64,000 nt of DNA from assembly GCA_022578965.1 (NCBI GenBank), contig MU400515.1, positions 124,001 through 188,000 of the forward strand, read 5' to 3'. The first letter of the stretch is position 1. Every line of letters begins with the position of its first letter. The translations under genes were made by a program, and so were the position numbers. Below, in pieces: positions 34,734 to 48,434 of the stretch. Source of the stretch: Xylaria sp. FL1777 (lineage: Eukaryota; Ascomycota; Sordariomycetes; Xylariales; Xylariaceae). The notes beneath the pieces are model-generated. The model saw only the letters and a program-made list of their open reading frames with translations, did not search any database and had not been told where the DNA came from.

Positions 34734-35646
34734 ATACATACTATACACGATAAAAGTACACTAATTGAAGAAATTACGATCGATTTGAAGATAGCTCATC
34801 AAACCCCATCTTCGATATTGAATGAAGTTGTATGTCACAGTCCAATACGCAAATACAAGGTGGAGAATATGAGTGCAATGAACGCAATAAAATTAGTCCT
34901 TCTGTGAATCTCATAAGCCTACTATACAAACAATTTTTTCCGAGTCGGGCCCTTCCCACCGTTGATACCTTTTATGTGAGCTCTGCGCCAATTTGTCTAT
35001 TGTGCTGCGAAACGACAGGCACCATAAAAACACCCCCCTGGCAATAGTAGATTCGAATCCGAGGAATAAAAAGTTACATGGAAACGAAAATAGACAAGCG
35101 ACTTTTTTTAGTTTCCTAAACTCCGGCAGCTCCTTTGAATGATAGCAGAGAACCGCCGCCATTCAAACAAACCCACACGTCATGGACTCATGTGATTATA
35201 GGTGGTTCTTCAAGTGCTTCAACCACGTACCAGAGATTCAGAAGGAAAGATCGGCAACCGAGAAGCCGGAAATGTGTTGAACCAGTGAAATAGTGCTTCT
35301 GGGAGAAGCGACGATCATAAAGAGAACTCCAAGAGGCCCCTGAATGAGATATGATGAAGTCCACCGAGATCGGCGACCGAGCCTCCGAGCCTTATTCGCC
35401 AGGCATAGGAATCGAAGAACGTGTGTCATCGTAACATGACGCTTAATGCCAATCCCGCATCCGAAAACGCCTCCTCGAATATAGCACACCTAATGAGAAG
35501 CCTAAAGTCATGAACCTGATCATATCACGCATAACTTTTTCTAGCGTGAGTATTAGACATATCAAATAGTCGAATTGGCGTCATAAGGCGTGCTGTGCTT
35601 GCATTCTCGCCGGCCAAAATGCGTCAATAAGGGGTACAAGCATATA
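34734..35646. other. Intergenic region between convergent genes
   Basis: 3' flanks of the MetE-like gene and of the KH-domain gene. Short frames only; no feature was recognised. Confidence 0.5.
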
Positions 35647-37559
35647 TTAAGCCCCTGGAGGCTTTGGCATCTCGCCGGTTGGTTGGCCTCCGCCTTGCTG
35701 CTGAGCAAGAGCTTGATACCATAGTGCTAGGTATGCTTGATAGCCACCATCTAGACACTAATTAGTCCAATGTTCGAAGTTTTACGGCTAATGGAGACTT
35801 ACACATAGCATAAGGATCAGCACCTCCATTCGCAGGAGCAGGGTTCTGCGATTCCGTCATGCTAGGCTGGTTGCTAGAGCTGTGAGAGGTATAATTAGAG
35901 TTAGGATTATCCCAGTCACGACGGTTCTGGTTACGCCCGCCGCGACCACCGGCGCCGCCACTGTTCTTTTGTCGCTATTCGTTGGTCAGTAGATGCAACA
36001 ACCCAATGTCATACAATGAACACTTACCACTGCATCAACTTTATCTTCTATTGCTCGCTTGGCTCTGCCAATTGCATCACGAGAACCAACCAAGCCAATT
36101 TCACGTTCTATTTCACCAGGTCCCGAAGATTGGGAGACGTTGATCTTGCAACCCGTCGTGCTCTGCATCTCACGGATAGTCTCACCTCCCTTGCCAATAA
36201 TCATGCCAACTGCCTCAGAAGGTACGTAGATAGAGTCATTGATTTTATCACCGCCGCCTTGCGCGTTGTCGTGACTATAGTTGTCATTCTTGGGTGGGCG
36301 CGCTGGCTTATTAGTTTCGGGATTGTTGCCATTGCGTGTGTCACTGTCAACGATCTCCAGTATCAATTCCTTCGCTTGAGCAGCTGCATGGTGGGGCCCG
36401 ATAAGGTTAACGGGACGAAGACCATTCACGCTCTTAGATTCACCAACGATGTTAATATGGCACCCACTGCGTTCCTGGAGATCTCTAATGGTCTCTCCAC
36501 CACGACCGATAATAAGGCCAACCGTACGATCAGGGACCATAATTTGTACACAGTCTTCTCCATCACGCAGTGTAGCGGGGCCACCAGCACCACCAGCAAC
36601 AACTGGAGCGCCGGGGCCTCGACCACCTTTATGAGAAGGATCAAGACCAGCGCGTGCAATGGCACCCATTCCACTATCTTCAATGATTCTATTGATCGCG
36701 GTTTTCGCTTCAGCACGTCTAGCACGAGGACCAGTGATTTTGCATTGACGGTACAGTCCTGGCTCACCCGAGGGGGAGATGAATTGTACTCTGCACCCTG
36801 TCTCAGATTCAACGCGTCTCAGGTTCTCGCCTTGTCTTCCAATGATTAGGCCCACAAGGCTGGATTCAATTTCGATCATCTCGTCATTGTCATCGCCAGG
36901 TCGATCACGACCACCTCCACGAGGTGAGAAGGTACCAGATGGTCGGCCCCGATTGGGACCTGGAGACATAGAGCGATCGTGACCATAATCACGAGCATGG
37001 TTACCACGATCATCACGTCGTTCATCTCTGTATGGATTGAAGTTGTCACGATAGGCATCACGACGCGTTGGTGGAGAGCGAGAGCGTCCTCTATAATTTC
37101 TGGCATCGGTAGCACGAGCATCATGCGGGGGAGGATATGCAGCCTGTGGTCTTTCATACGAGGTTAAGCCTTTCTCAGCAGCATAGGCCTTAGCTTGAGC
37201 AACGGCATCAGTAAAACTGACAGTGCCTGAGTTGGCAGGTCTAATAGCACTCAGGTCAAAATTTCCACTAGCTGAGGGTTGTGGTAGAGCATAGTTTGCA
37301 GGCGGGTACGGTTGCGGTTGGGTTGCAGGAGGCATCGCCGGATAAGTGCTTGGAGGCGCAGGCGGTTGTTGATAAGGAGGCATCGCATGAGGCGGTTGGC
37401 TCTGACTCGGGGTGGAGACATTGCGCTGATTAGCTAAAACAAAGGAATAATGTTAGACAGGACACACATAATATTACAAGCCAACTCTCCAAGAATACTA
37501 CACATCTACTAACCCAGAGCAGCCAGGATGGCCGTGATATCTGGAACCTCGGTGGCCAT
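35647..37559 (-). CDS. RNA/ssDNA-binding protein with three KH domains (FUBP-like)
   Basis: Four exons, complement(join(35647..35750, 35803..35974, 36028..37433, 37514..37559)), encode 575 residues. The protein probably regulates mRNA processing or stability. Three type-I KH domains each carry the nucleic-acid-gripping GXXG loop: GLIIGRQGE (about residue 210), GLIIGRGGE (about 321) and GMIIGKGGE (about 425). The N-terminal 190 residues are Pro/Gln/Tyr-rich followed by an Arg/Asp/Ser-rich stretch (RGRSRSPPTRRDAYRD). The C-terminus has RGG/Asn-rich sequence and ends with GGYQAYLALWYQALAQQQ, a Tyr-Trp segment similar to the repeat at the end of animal far-upstream-element-binding proteins. All three introns are short (52-80 bp) with GTTAGT or GTAAGT donors and keep the frame. 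Exon 1 contributes only 15 residues. Confidence 0.92.
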
Positions 37560-40500
37560 TGTATCGATGTCGCCTTAGACTTATCGAGCCGAGACAGGTC
37601 GATGAGAACCCGACGAGAGGGAATTACGCAGCGCGATGCGACACGATGCGATGGTGTTCGCGATAGCGTGGCGACCGATACCTGTAGGCAATGCAGTAAC
37701 CTTAGATGGCAATGATGAGACCCAGAGCAACAAAGGTGGCTGCTGAAGACGGCGACTTGCAAAGCAAAAGGCTGAAAGAGTTGCAGATCACGCAGATACA
37801 CCAAGCAACCACAAAGTGTTCAAAGCGATTCAACTACCAAGTCAGTTCAGGTGAATATAGGGTCCTTGCATATACTTTGTACTGGAGCCGGAGCGTCTCT
37901 CGTCCAAGGGCTCTTCTGACTAGATTGACGGCAAACGACTATGTATGCTGTATGCAAGACAGGTACGGGTCTGCAGTCGCATCAAAATGCAATGTTCAAT
38001 CTCCTGGACAAGAGCAGAAAATGAGTGAGGCGAAGGCGAGGAGCCAAAGTGAAAGACGAGTTCCTGCTGCTGCTGATGATGATGACGACGGCGACGACAA
38101 GAATCACTGGTCACGTATCCCAAGTTGTCTGCGCATGCAGCTGTCGTTTCCCGCTGCTCTACTTCCAAAGTCAAGAAGAGGAGATAGAAGAGATATGATT
38201 TGCCGTTCGTACACAATCACGAATGTAGGAAACCGATGGAGTATTGTTTGCGATGCTCATCTGTGTGGGCAGGAAAAAGTGAAGAGAGGGTCAAGAGAAA
38301 AGTGTGGTTAAAAGATGAGTAGTCGGTAGGCAACGAGGCAGGGCGAAGCAAATAAAACCTGGCCACAACAGTCCGGGCAAAGAGATAAAAGTGGGTAATT
38401 AGAGTCATGTTGAATGGCTGGCGCTAACCTTGAATCCTGGGTGGGCTGCACTTAAATCGCCCCCATTGGCTGTCACCACCCCTTCAGGTACCTACCTACA
38501 CCTACGTACCACCCAGGTACCGACATAATGCCATTGTAGGAGAAACGCCCTTATCAAAGATCAGAAGTTCAGAAAACAATGAATGCCACAAATACTACCT
38601 ACCACAATACGAATGTTAAAACAACGTACCTAACAAAACCCCCTGTCTGAATCGGGTAACCGCTATGCTTCGACGTCATTTGGCTCTAAACACCGTGACT
38701 GCAGTAGGGGTGACACTCATCCCCAGCCACCTACTTATACTTTATGCATATTAGGTTAACCTCAACACCTTTCTGAGCAATCATGTATACAGGTGTCGAA
38801 AAGGTAGTAGTGAGCTTCTCAAGTCAATAGACTGTATTCTTTTATGAATCGGGCGCTCTAGAGCCCCATAGCATGAAGGGCTCAAGACCGTCTGTCATTC
38901 ATGATATCTATCCAGACATATGTGTACGTATATAGACATTGTGTAGTGTTCAATCAGTTGTTAAGACTTGTTCACAAGTTATCAAGAAATCTAGTTTACA
39001 CAATATAGAACCCTATTACTTGTATACCATTGGTTAGTGAGAACTTTATCTATTCTCTTCCCGGTACGCAATGTCAGCTAAATCCATCATTATCAAAGCA
39101 CTCGCTCTTAGGGGTATTCTAGAGTTTTATATGAGCAATTACGGCCGTTGTCTGTCAATAAATCTAATAAATTTATATCATGGCGCTTGAACTCACAGCC
39201 GACGAGTTATATACATTCAATCAGTTATTAGACTAGGTACTGCATGTGTTTCATTACCCTTTTCTTTAATTTTGCTATAATACTCCATAATACTTATTCT
39301 GATTTTTCAGTTTTCTAATCTCAAGGATATCCCCCTTCATTGACGTATTACGATCCTTTATATCTCTAACTACCTAGGCTGAGAAAAGAGTAGCCTGATT
39401 AGCATATTATCATTTTGAGGATGATATTAGCTCTTATTCATTGTGTAGTGCTACACTAAAAGCTACGAATTCCCTCTATTATTAGTAGTAGCTTTAATAG
39501 GTACCTAGTTATTATCCAACATTTCTTCCTTTCTATTTGACGATAAATACATTCGTTCGACTGAGGGGACTTGTAAGTTCAAAGAAATAAAAGCTTAGTG
39601 TTAGATTTTTAGATTTAGCGTAAATCAAATAACTAAGTGTCAGGTGGTAGGCATTTGAGTGATGTTGAACGTTTTACGATTGCCAGGGCCAGGGGCAAGC
39701 TTGCCTAGATGCTCGATAAAAGATGCAAACTAGTGAAACACGGTTGTGAGCTGCCGATTCTTCCTAATATACGAGGGGAATAGCCATACAGTAGTTCTTA
39801 CTTTATTTCCATGTATAATCGTTGCCGCCACATGAGGTGTTGCTATGTATAGCACCATCGACATCAAACACCGAGACAACAGCGCCGCAGCCGCCAACAC
39901 CGCAAAAAGCAACGTCACCTAAACGTGGGCATATACATAAGTTAGGTACATATAGGTCGACACGGGGAAGAGGAGTACGAATGTCATCCGTGCCCCTTCC
40001 ACGGCCATTCCACACAAGGTTGACCCAACTCAATAGCCAATTGCGATTCCGTATATTCTTCAGCCTGGGGATGCTGTACCCCGACATTCTGCAGCGTAGG
40101 CTCCCGGGCCTCCTTGGCCGAAGCGTTTAAGAGCATCCGAGAAAAAAGAAACGAGAAGCAGAAGGAGAAGAGCCTCGAATGGCCTATTCAACTCCACTTC
40201 CCCGCTTCGACGCCGTCTAATGTAGGTATCTCCCCTTCTCACGTGGACACGACGTGCCTAGCGCCCGTGATCAACGAACGCGTTGGCGCCAGAACTTTAT
40301 CCTCAGTCCTTCTCCCCGGGTATTCCGACTGGTCCGCAGGGCGAGTTTCTGTCGTGGCACTTCTTCGCGATGCAACAATGAAATTCATACCCTCTATAAT
40401 CTTCAGCAAATGGCTGCTAAGTTACGCCTCGCTATCCACAGACTCGCCGTCGGCGATCTTCACCCAGGCGAACAGCCAACTGCGGAAGAGGTTAACCCGG

Positions 40501-42302
40501 TGTTCTATGGCCAAGACGGATTCAAGCTAGGACCCATGGTTTTTGGATGCCTGGCTCCATGTTTAGCTAATACACCAAGATCATGGGTTGACAGACACTC
40601 ATACCAACTACCACTATCTCAGGTACTTGACATTTTATCTGAGTTGTATGACTTTCACAAACGTCTCATTCACAGCCTTCCAAAATAAGCCCTCCTCTTG
40701 AGACCTTCAAGAGGGCTGATTGGATATGAATCGTAAACGACTGTTTGAACGGAGCACGTACCGAATCGATAGAGGAGCTCCTTATCCACCCAGGCACATA
40801 TTGAGCGTTTTCAAAGGCGTCGGGTACAGAATTTTCTCGATTTGATTCTTAATGCTCGTGTCACCTGCACCTTCATGGCTTCAACCCATCTAAATAGACT
40901 GACTCCCTGTTCGCGGACGCTTGTGGAAACTTCTATCTTGGCAGGTGGTGCAGGTATTCATTCGTCTTAACATAACTAGCCCGAGCACCCTTGCGGCTGG
41001 ATGTGCAATGCACTTACGATTTCATCTGCCCATACATGTATTATATAGTACAGGCACCTACAATTTACATTTCGTGGGGAAACAACGCTTGGGCATGATT
41101 TCTTTGTCAAAAGGATACGCAGTGGTGAGCAATATTGGTATTTCTCCGAGTCTGTGATTACTAGACGTCTAATTGTATGATACAAGTCACGGAAGTCAGG
41201 CGAACATAAATTGAAGTGATGACAGCACGTTGGCATTGTCGTTTGACGATGTCTCTCTCTCTCGCTTATCCGTTCCAATACATGGTTTGCTCATACACAC
41301 TAGATGGTTGTTTCCGTCACCCCTGAACCATAATCCTAACCTCCCCCTGATGACGGAGACACACTGTAGTGAAAAAGAGAATTGGTTTTCTCAACGGCCT
41401 GCCACCTTAATACAGAGAATCAGAAATTGTAAGTGCAGAAACATTGATATCAACCGTTTATTTGCAGCCCACTTGAACCATGGGCAATCCACAACTCCAT
41501 CTCGTGCCATGAGCTTCGGAAAAACAAGACGCGCGACCATAGTGCAAAACCGTTGTCCGTTGTGTTGAGATTCTCTTTGTCCGCCTTACTCCCAGTAAGA
41601 TCCCCGTCCCGAGTAGAAAAAACACCTGCACCCCGCCTCCCTGTTGAGATACCGCATGCCTGCTTGGACCAAACGAAGACCGACCCCTAATCGTCGCAAA
41701 ACACTCGCTCTATATGTGTAATGGTATTCTTTTCTCAGTGGTCATGACCCATCATGACTCTTTGATCGTTCCGCTCCCAAATGAAAAACCGAAGACTCCG
41801 ATTGTGTTGTCGTAAACACCCATGCAATTGAACATATGCAGAAGCCGCCATAGATTGAACGCCCATTCGTGAATTCAAACAGCCCCATCTTGAGGGGCGG
41901 GACACCGAGTTTTGTGCCTGGTATATTTTCCATTGCAATCCCAATGTAAAAAAAGCAAGAGGTATCGATCATCTTCATGTAGGGATGTACCCACCGCCAA
42001 CACACCAAAATGGTTGCTAATGGGCACTTGTATATGTCGAGTAATTATGTTTGTACAGGGGGAAAGAGGATAAAGGGTGTGACCCAGTCTTAAAGACGAG
42101 CCCCGCAAATGAGTTAAAAATTAGATGATGATGTCGATGTCTAATGCCTGCGTCGGTGCCCGCCAAGATGAACCGGCTGTGGAGAAGAGGTACAGCGAAT
42201 GAGCGCTACGCAGACGGATCCATGTAGCGATGCTCATGAGTATGGAAAGACAGAGATAGGTACCGGTGTGTCCTCGCCTTTCATTGAGAACGAGACACCG
42301 AC
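37560..42302. other. Long intergenic region with one doubtful gene
   Basis: The KH-gene promoter is at the left. A rightward frame at 37706-38311 overlaps it and is probably leader shadow. The part from 38.5 to 39.7 kb is very AT-rich with AGGTACCT sites at 38486 and 39499. A possible rightward gene at 40.1-40.7 kb is listed separately. The part from 40.7 to 42.3 kb has only short, mutually overlapping frames and should contain the 3' flank of the next leftward gene. Confidence 0.45.
40089..40688 (+). CDS. Doubtful hypothetical gene or gene relic
   Basis: Two overlapping stretches look protein-like in different frames. The first (about 40104-40215) reads SLAEAFKSIREKRNEKQKEK and then SLEWPIQLHFPAS, and ends at a donor-like GTAGGT. 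The second (about 40400-40688) reads MAAKLRLAIHRLAVGDLHPG and PVFYGQDGFKLGPMVFGCLA, and ends LYDFHKRLIHSLPK before TAA at 40686. A spliced gene joining them is possible, but no complete structure with a good start codon could be built. It may equally be a decayed copy. No family is recognised. Confidence 0.25.
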
Positions 42303-43008
42303 CTACCAACGTCGACCAATATGGTGCATCCTGGCAGGCGATACAGATGGCGGCGGGCTCGACATCGTTAGGCCGTTAGCAGGATTAATGATAGGGATAG
42401 CATTGCGGGTTCTCGTAGCAGCTGGTTGGTGTAGTTTAAGGTTCGACTGATGATGCTGGAAAGTCGGGGGCACGAACGCAGGCGAAGTAGAATTTAGAGT
42501 AAAATGAGAAGCAACTTGTTGTGGATGTTGCGTAGGAGAGGAGCTAGGCGAGCCACTCGACAGTGATGAGCGATCGGAAGAAGCACTGCTGATTGACACA
42601 AGCTGGACGAAGAGCACTGGGGTCAGCACCTGAATATGGAAACCGACATGGCCTGTAGCATCACTGCTCGAGAGCGTCGTCCCAGGGGAAACAGACTCTC
42701 CGCAACGGTGAACAGGACAGACTTACATCACTCTCTGTTAACAACTTAGGACAGAACTCCATGTCATCTTCAAGATCGAAAGACCGGCTGGCCTCGAATT
42801 GTGATCGAAAGGCGTTGACAGAGGGGGATTCAATAGACAGCTCCCTCATGCTCTTAGCACCACGAAACTGTTTTTGCGAGTTCTGGGAGACCGACACCCT
42901 AGGCGCCCTCCTGTTCCGCCCGCCATGGTGATTGTGCGATACTGAGGGGGCAGCAGCAGTCGGTTGATGATGGGGGTGGTGGTGGTTGAAGCTGTAATAT
43001 GCAGACAT
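42303..43008 (-). CDS. Short serine-rich fungal protein
   Basis: Two exons, complement(join(42303..42602, 42727..43008)), encode 193 residues. The 124 bp intron has a GTAAGT donor, a TGCTGACC branch site and a GTCCAG acceptor, and joins CPKLLTESD to LVSISSASSD in frame. The N-terminus is His-rich (SAYYSFNHHHPHHQPTAAA). The central motif RGAKSMRELSIESPSVNAF, followed by RSQFEASRSFDLEDDMEFCP, is compact and looks conserved. The C-terminal 100 residues are Ser/Pro/Gln-rich, with RTRNAIPIINPANGLTMSSP near the end. Small proteins of this layout are familiar from filamentous ascomycetes, but their function is unknown to me. No catalytic motif or membrane segment is present. The stop directly follows GRRW; a donor-like GTAGGT overlaps it, so a further exon is conceivable. 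Confidence 0.75.
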
Positions 43009-46000
43009 TATGAGAATCTCTCCTCGCTATGAAATACAAGGTATGTGCAACAGAAATAGTGGTGGGTGGCCTGGTTGTTGGCGCCGTTGTTGGGTGACGA
43101 GGAGACTCGTTGTTGGTGGCAGTGTAGGTTAGCTTGGGCGACAGGTTGAGGGCGACGATGAGAGGATGCGTCGTCGCGTTGCCGCTGTTGGTCGTGGTTG
43201 TGGTTGGGGGCGCTCTGTTTGGGTCGCTTGCGGGTGGGTTGCGCGGGTCAGAACAGCCGTCGTGCGGTATTTAAAACTCGGCGTGGATCACGGGCCAACA
43301 ATGAAAGAGAGGTGAGAAGGATAATCAAAGAGCTTTTGTGAATTTCCGTGTTTTTTTACGTCGTTTTCTTGTATTTGGAGCTAATTCTGTATAGACGGTG
43401 AAGAGCGTGGGTGTTGCGAGATGGGAGTAAGTATATGATATGCAGATTGGGGTGCTGGTTGGCCTGTGAGCAAGAAGGCGGCAGTGTGTGTGACGGGTGT
43501 GGTAGGATTGAATGAGTGGGAGAGAAGGGGGAACGGCTGAATCTGGCTGAGTCGGGGGTCGGCGGTGGTGAAGGATTTTGTTGAACACAGAGACGCTCGA
43601 GAAACGCAAGGAGGGTGGGCTGGGCAGCTTGGGGGGACGGTACATACTGTCCAGACGGCGGTGGTAGGGAGCCAGGGGACACCTTTGCTGAGTCGCCTCA
43701 GTGGCCCTCGCCGGCCTCACCCGGGCTGTGACTGGCTGGAGCGAGCAGTCCTCGGCATCCTGGACCTTGTTTGTCCCAAGGGGGTTTAGAAAGCTGCATT
43801 GGTTTCCTGCAAGAACAGCACTATTCGGCCAATCAACGCACAGTCGCCACTAAGCCCACCAAGACCCGCCTTTGCCGGCTCAGTCGTGGCACCTGATTGG
43901 GCTCATTTCCAAGCGCTAGGTCATTCGTGGAGACTGTGGGCATGGGCGTGGCAAGCCCTGGCCGTGTGGCGTTGTCATGCTGCTACCTTACGCACATCTG
44001 GCTACCTCCGCTAGCAGGCAAGTAGCGTGTGTGCAACCTCATCCCAGCCCACACAGTATCTCCGTCGTTAGCTGCAGACCGCCCCTTGTTCTTTGTTCCT
44101 CCAGCAGTACTGTACATGCCGGCTGGTTACGGTACCTACTATGCAAATTAGTATACCGCTACACTGCTGTATTGTACGTAGTATAGCCAGGTACTCCGGG
44201 CGTCCAACTGTTGACCACATGTACATATCCATATCCCTTCATCATGCTTGGTTCGGGACAGGACTCAGGAACAATTCATTGTCACCTTGTCACCTTGTCA
44301 TCGTCTGTCCTGTCCAGCAAGTGTCCAGCAATGCGATGTGGGGATTTATCGATCCTTCGAGCAGCCTTCGCGCCCAATTGAAGCCTATCCTGCTGATGAC
44401 GATGTGTTGAATGCCACGGTGCTCCATCGGTGGCCAGGTGTGCATACCTGCTGTATACGCAGTGTTGACAATGCCAGTGTGATCCCATCGTCTCATCTTC
44501 CGGCATTTCGTGACGAGTGTTCACGCTGGGGGTCGCAGAATGACGATGATGGGCTGTTTTGCTATCGCGATCTCGGTGCTTCGGTGACTGCTGCGGTGGG
44601 TTCCTATCAGACGCCCCGAGAAGCAGATACAACACGATATAATGGTGCGACTGCTCCAGGCTACATGTAGCACTGCTGCCAAATCTGGGTTGGTGTCCCC
44701 TTGTCGCCAAGTCAGACGGCGTCTGTGCTTTTGCTGTCCATCGTGACCCCCAGATTTCCACCCTCACTTAGTGTGCACTAGGTACAATCGCCCCTTTTAC
44801 CAGCGGCTCTAGGAGCAGTGTAGTGTATGCACATGTAGGTAATTTCATGGATTGATTCTGGACCGATGTTCTGCAGTATTCATCCAACCTTTGAGGGCAT
44901 CTACATATATACTAGTCTTGCTTCAGTGCTAACTGAACTGCAGTGATATGCTATCTACCAAACAAATTGTTTATATACTACAGTCCTGTATAGTATGCAA
45001 TAGGCAGGCGTGGCCTATCATACTCTGCCGACTATCAATAAGGTCGCAATTTGCACCAGACCTGCTCGTCTCCGCATAATGCAGGTGTGAGGCAGTGACC
45101 AGTTGAACCCTGGTTCGGCCACTCGGCTCGCGTTCTGGTCCCTTCGTTCCAGCACTGTGACCATCGACACCGTGGTTCGAACAGTCCGAACAGGATTTCT
45201 GAACTGGGTATACTACTTTCCACCGTTATCTACGGCGTTTACGGTTTGAAAGAGGTATCTAGGGTGGAGACACGGTTACTCTGGACCGTCGAATAAATGC
45301 TTCCCAATAACGGTGAATACTCAGTATGACAGTGTAAGAAACCGCATCTCGCATGTTCCATGCCCGCAGACAAGCAAAGGGAATCTTCAACTACCATGCC
45401 GTACCTATACTAGGTAGGTGGATGCATCCACAACAAGCCATAGACTGCTCTAGAGTCAGTTTTGAAGGATCCTCGCCATGTTCTCATAGGCTGGAGAAGG
45501 TTCTCACTGCGTTACAACCTCGCTGACTGTGATTGCATGCACGCACTTCCCCTAAGGATCGATCTGCCTATCTCTCTAATGCCTCGGCGGTAGAAGGACG
45601 GGAGTGATGAGAATGGGTTGGGTATCCTCGACAAAATCGTGTTCGTTTCCCCGCGCATATGTTTTCTTGCCTACGCTTACCTGACCACGGTTTACCGATT
45701 TCCGTATGTTTTGTTTTTGCCCTGCATTCCATTCTGATGCAAGTTTCAGTCCTTACGAGGAGAAGAATGCCAAAAGGGGGAATGGTATGTTTCAAGCGCG
45801 TCATACGGCCAGACATGATCGTCACCAATTTTGGCTACACCCTCATTTGCCATGCCATGGCTGCATATTGTTGATGAAGCGCGCATAAGGCGAGCCTGTA
45901 ATAATAAAGGCGGCTTAATCACAACTCGTCAATCGGCTTCCACCGATGATGGTTTTTTATCTTTCCACCACATTGGAATGGTCCAGTTCCAGCTGCTGCA

Positions 46001-48434
46001 GACTAGATGTAACAGCAGAGCGCGCGCCTTATCCAGTGGCTGGGACTTGTTCAACTGACAAGATAGATTGCCGCCTTGGTGTGTCGAATGTGGTCTTCAT
46101 TCTGCAGGTCGCCGGGTGACCCCCTCTTCTCCCGGTAGGTTCCCTTACTCAGTACACTACACTTAGGACCCTGACGGCTCGGCCAAGCCGGGTGGTCCAA
46201 TGCAAATAGCTCGTCACGAGCAATTACATGTTAGGTGGTACGTTACAAGACCGAGTCTTGCAGGTCTTCACCTTTCCTTGAAGTAAAGTAGCCGACATGT
46301 TTGTTATAGAAACCCGGTAGATAGGTTTTACCATGATGTTCCCAAACAGGATGCAAGCCGCTTTTAACCTACTGCGTACGCATAAGTAGGTACGCAGTAA
46401 GGCAAGCCCCTACTTAAGCTATCTATTGAAGATAAGTAGCCCCAGTTTTATATGTTGACTCAAAAAACGGATACCTACTAGTACCTAATTGCTATTTCTG
46501 CTTGTAGTTGTGACTGACCGACTTCTATGAGGCGAATACAAAAGCAGTTGGTCAAGATGAGATGAACACATATGTACCTACCTTTAATACTCTCTAGAAT
46601 TTTCTTAATTTATGTAAAGATTTAAAGCAGGTAAATGAAACAGGATTTTACATAGGAAAGCACAGAGTGGTATTACTTGTCTCCATACTTGTGAGTGGGA
46701 ACAAGCATAAGGAGAGACAGTATACGCATACTGCGTACTACTGCGTGAGGAGGGGTGGGGCAAGGGTTATGTGGACAGTAATAATGCATATAATACAAGG
46801 ACGCCTATAAGATAAATCTCATTTAGTAACTTCTAAGGTAGGTATCTAAATATACATGCTTAACGGGTGGTGTGACTACGTAGTAGAAATACTGTTGGTG
46901 CATTTGTGGTTGTGCTTTTATACCAAGTTCCTCTCGCCTCCTTACGCTAGTGTTGCTTGTTGCTGTTTCTCTTTTCATAATAATTTTTATGACCTTGAAA
47001 TTTTGTCTACCGAGAATAGAAAATGTAGGTCATAGTTTTGTTTGAAATACATATTAATAGGATTAGATAGTGCTAGATACCAAGAGATCTAATGTATATG
47101 TTGCACATGCAAAGTAGATAAACAAACTGTGTAGGGTATTAACTGACTTCATTTAGTTTCCTTAAACCCCAAAGACAATTATTAGTGCAATAGTCCTGCT
47201 CTTAGCTCTCCGACAACAGTCCTTGTCACATATATCCGTAAGAAGTGTGAGTCCAAATCCATCTTGTTCTGGAAAACAGAAAGGGCCACCTTTATCTGAT
47301 GTCTAAAACAATCTTATCACAAACAACATAATAACACAGTGAAATCCCAACCACAACAAGCAAGAGAATGTGCCTAACTATTTCCTGGAGCATTCCTGGG
47401 CTCGTAGACACAGTGTGCAATAATATCATTACCATCTACATTCGACAATGATGTGCTCTTTGGGGCTACTATCGCCTCCATGTGAAGATGAGCTGACCAG
47501 GACATCAATGTTAAATCAATGTAACAAGGTATAATTATCTCCAGATGGTACAACTGGGCAGCTGGGCAGCAATAGAGTCGATTAGAGCGGGATTGGACAA
47601 TCTGATCATAGAGAACATAAGGTAAAGAATGTTAAACTTCAAGGAAAGATGTACTATCATTACATATTATATATGAGAGCTTACGACGTACAGTACTCCT
47701 AGGGACGCTTAGGAGGCAGGTAGCCGCGCTTAGCATGGAGCCCCTTTATATGAAATGAATAGAATCAATCAATTATCTTTCCGTGGAGGACTGCAGTAAG
47801 TAGGTAATAAGCTGTCAGGTTCATAGCTTGTCGCCAGTGGGAAATTTCTATGAGTAAGTTGAGTTACCATGGTAGCATGCTTCTTAATGTCGAAGTTAAG
47901 GAGGTGATGGAGAGAAGCCGGCACGTCGCTACAGCCTCCATCCGCGGCTATCACTCACTGATCACGCGTAATGGTCAATGCGCCCAGGCGCCAGCCGCTC
48001 TCCAGCTTCTCCGACGTATATGCATATATGTATTAACTCTATAGATAGTTAGATGATTAGGCACAGTGTGACCTGAAGCTATAGGCAGCAAAGCGGTCTA
48101 CAGTAGCCTACAGCATGCTACCACGGGGCAAAGAAACAAATCATCTCTAGCGCTGTATTTCCAGTCGTTAGCGTAACACACAGAGCTATTTCGCCTTTCA
48201 AGTACGCGAGAATACCTAGAAAAATGAGATAACTAGCAAGTGTGTGACAATAAGATTTGACGCACAGACCACCGAAATTGAGATCTTACTTACCTACCAA
48301 ATATGGTCCCTGTTCGGGCCGTTCCTTGCACTAACTTCAAATTCATCATCATTTTACAGTTTAATGGTACTTCTCATCGGCTACCTCTTCTTTTCATTAC
48401 TGTTTTATTTCTTCCATGAATTGGTGGCGAAATT
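43009..48434. other. Gene-poor region of about 5.4 kb
   Basis: Left end: promoter of the preceding leftward gene. From 43.3 to 45.9 kb there are overlapping frames on both strands without protein-like composition or usable start and splice signals. From 46.2 to 48.2 kb the sequence is strongly AT-rich and closed in all frames, as expected of old mutated repeats. Nothing was identified. Confidence 0.45.

Noticed and set aside
35041..35075. GATTCGAATCC resembling a tRNA T-arm
   Set aside because: There is no matching cloverleaf; it is a chance palindrome.
37706..38311. Rightward 201-codon frame upstream of the KH gene
   Set aside because: It begins inside the KH-gene promoter, contains a GATGAT/GACGAC microsatellite translated as an Asp run, and has no motif; probably leader shadow.
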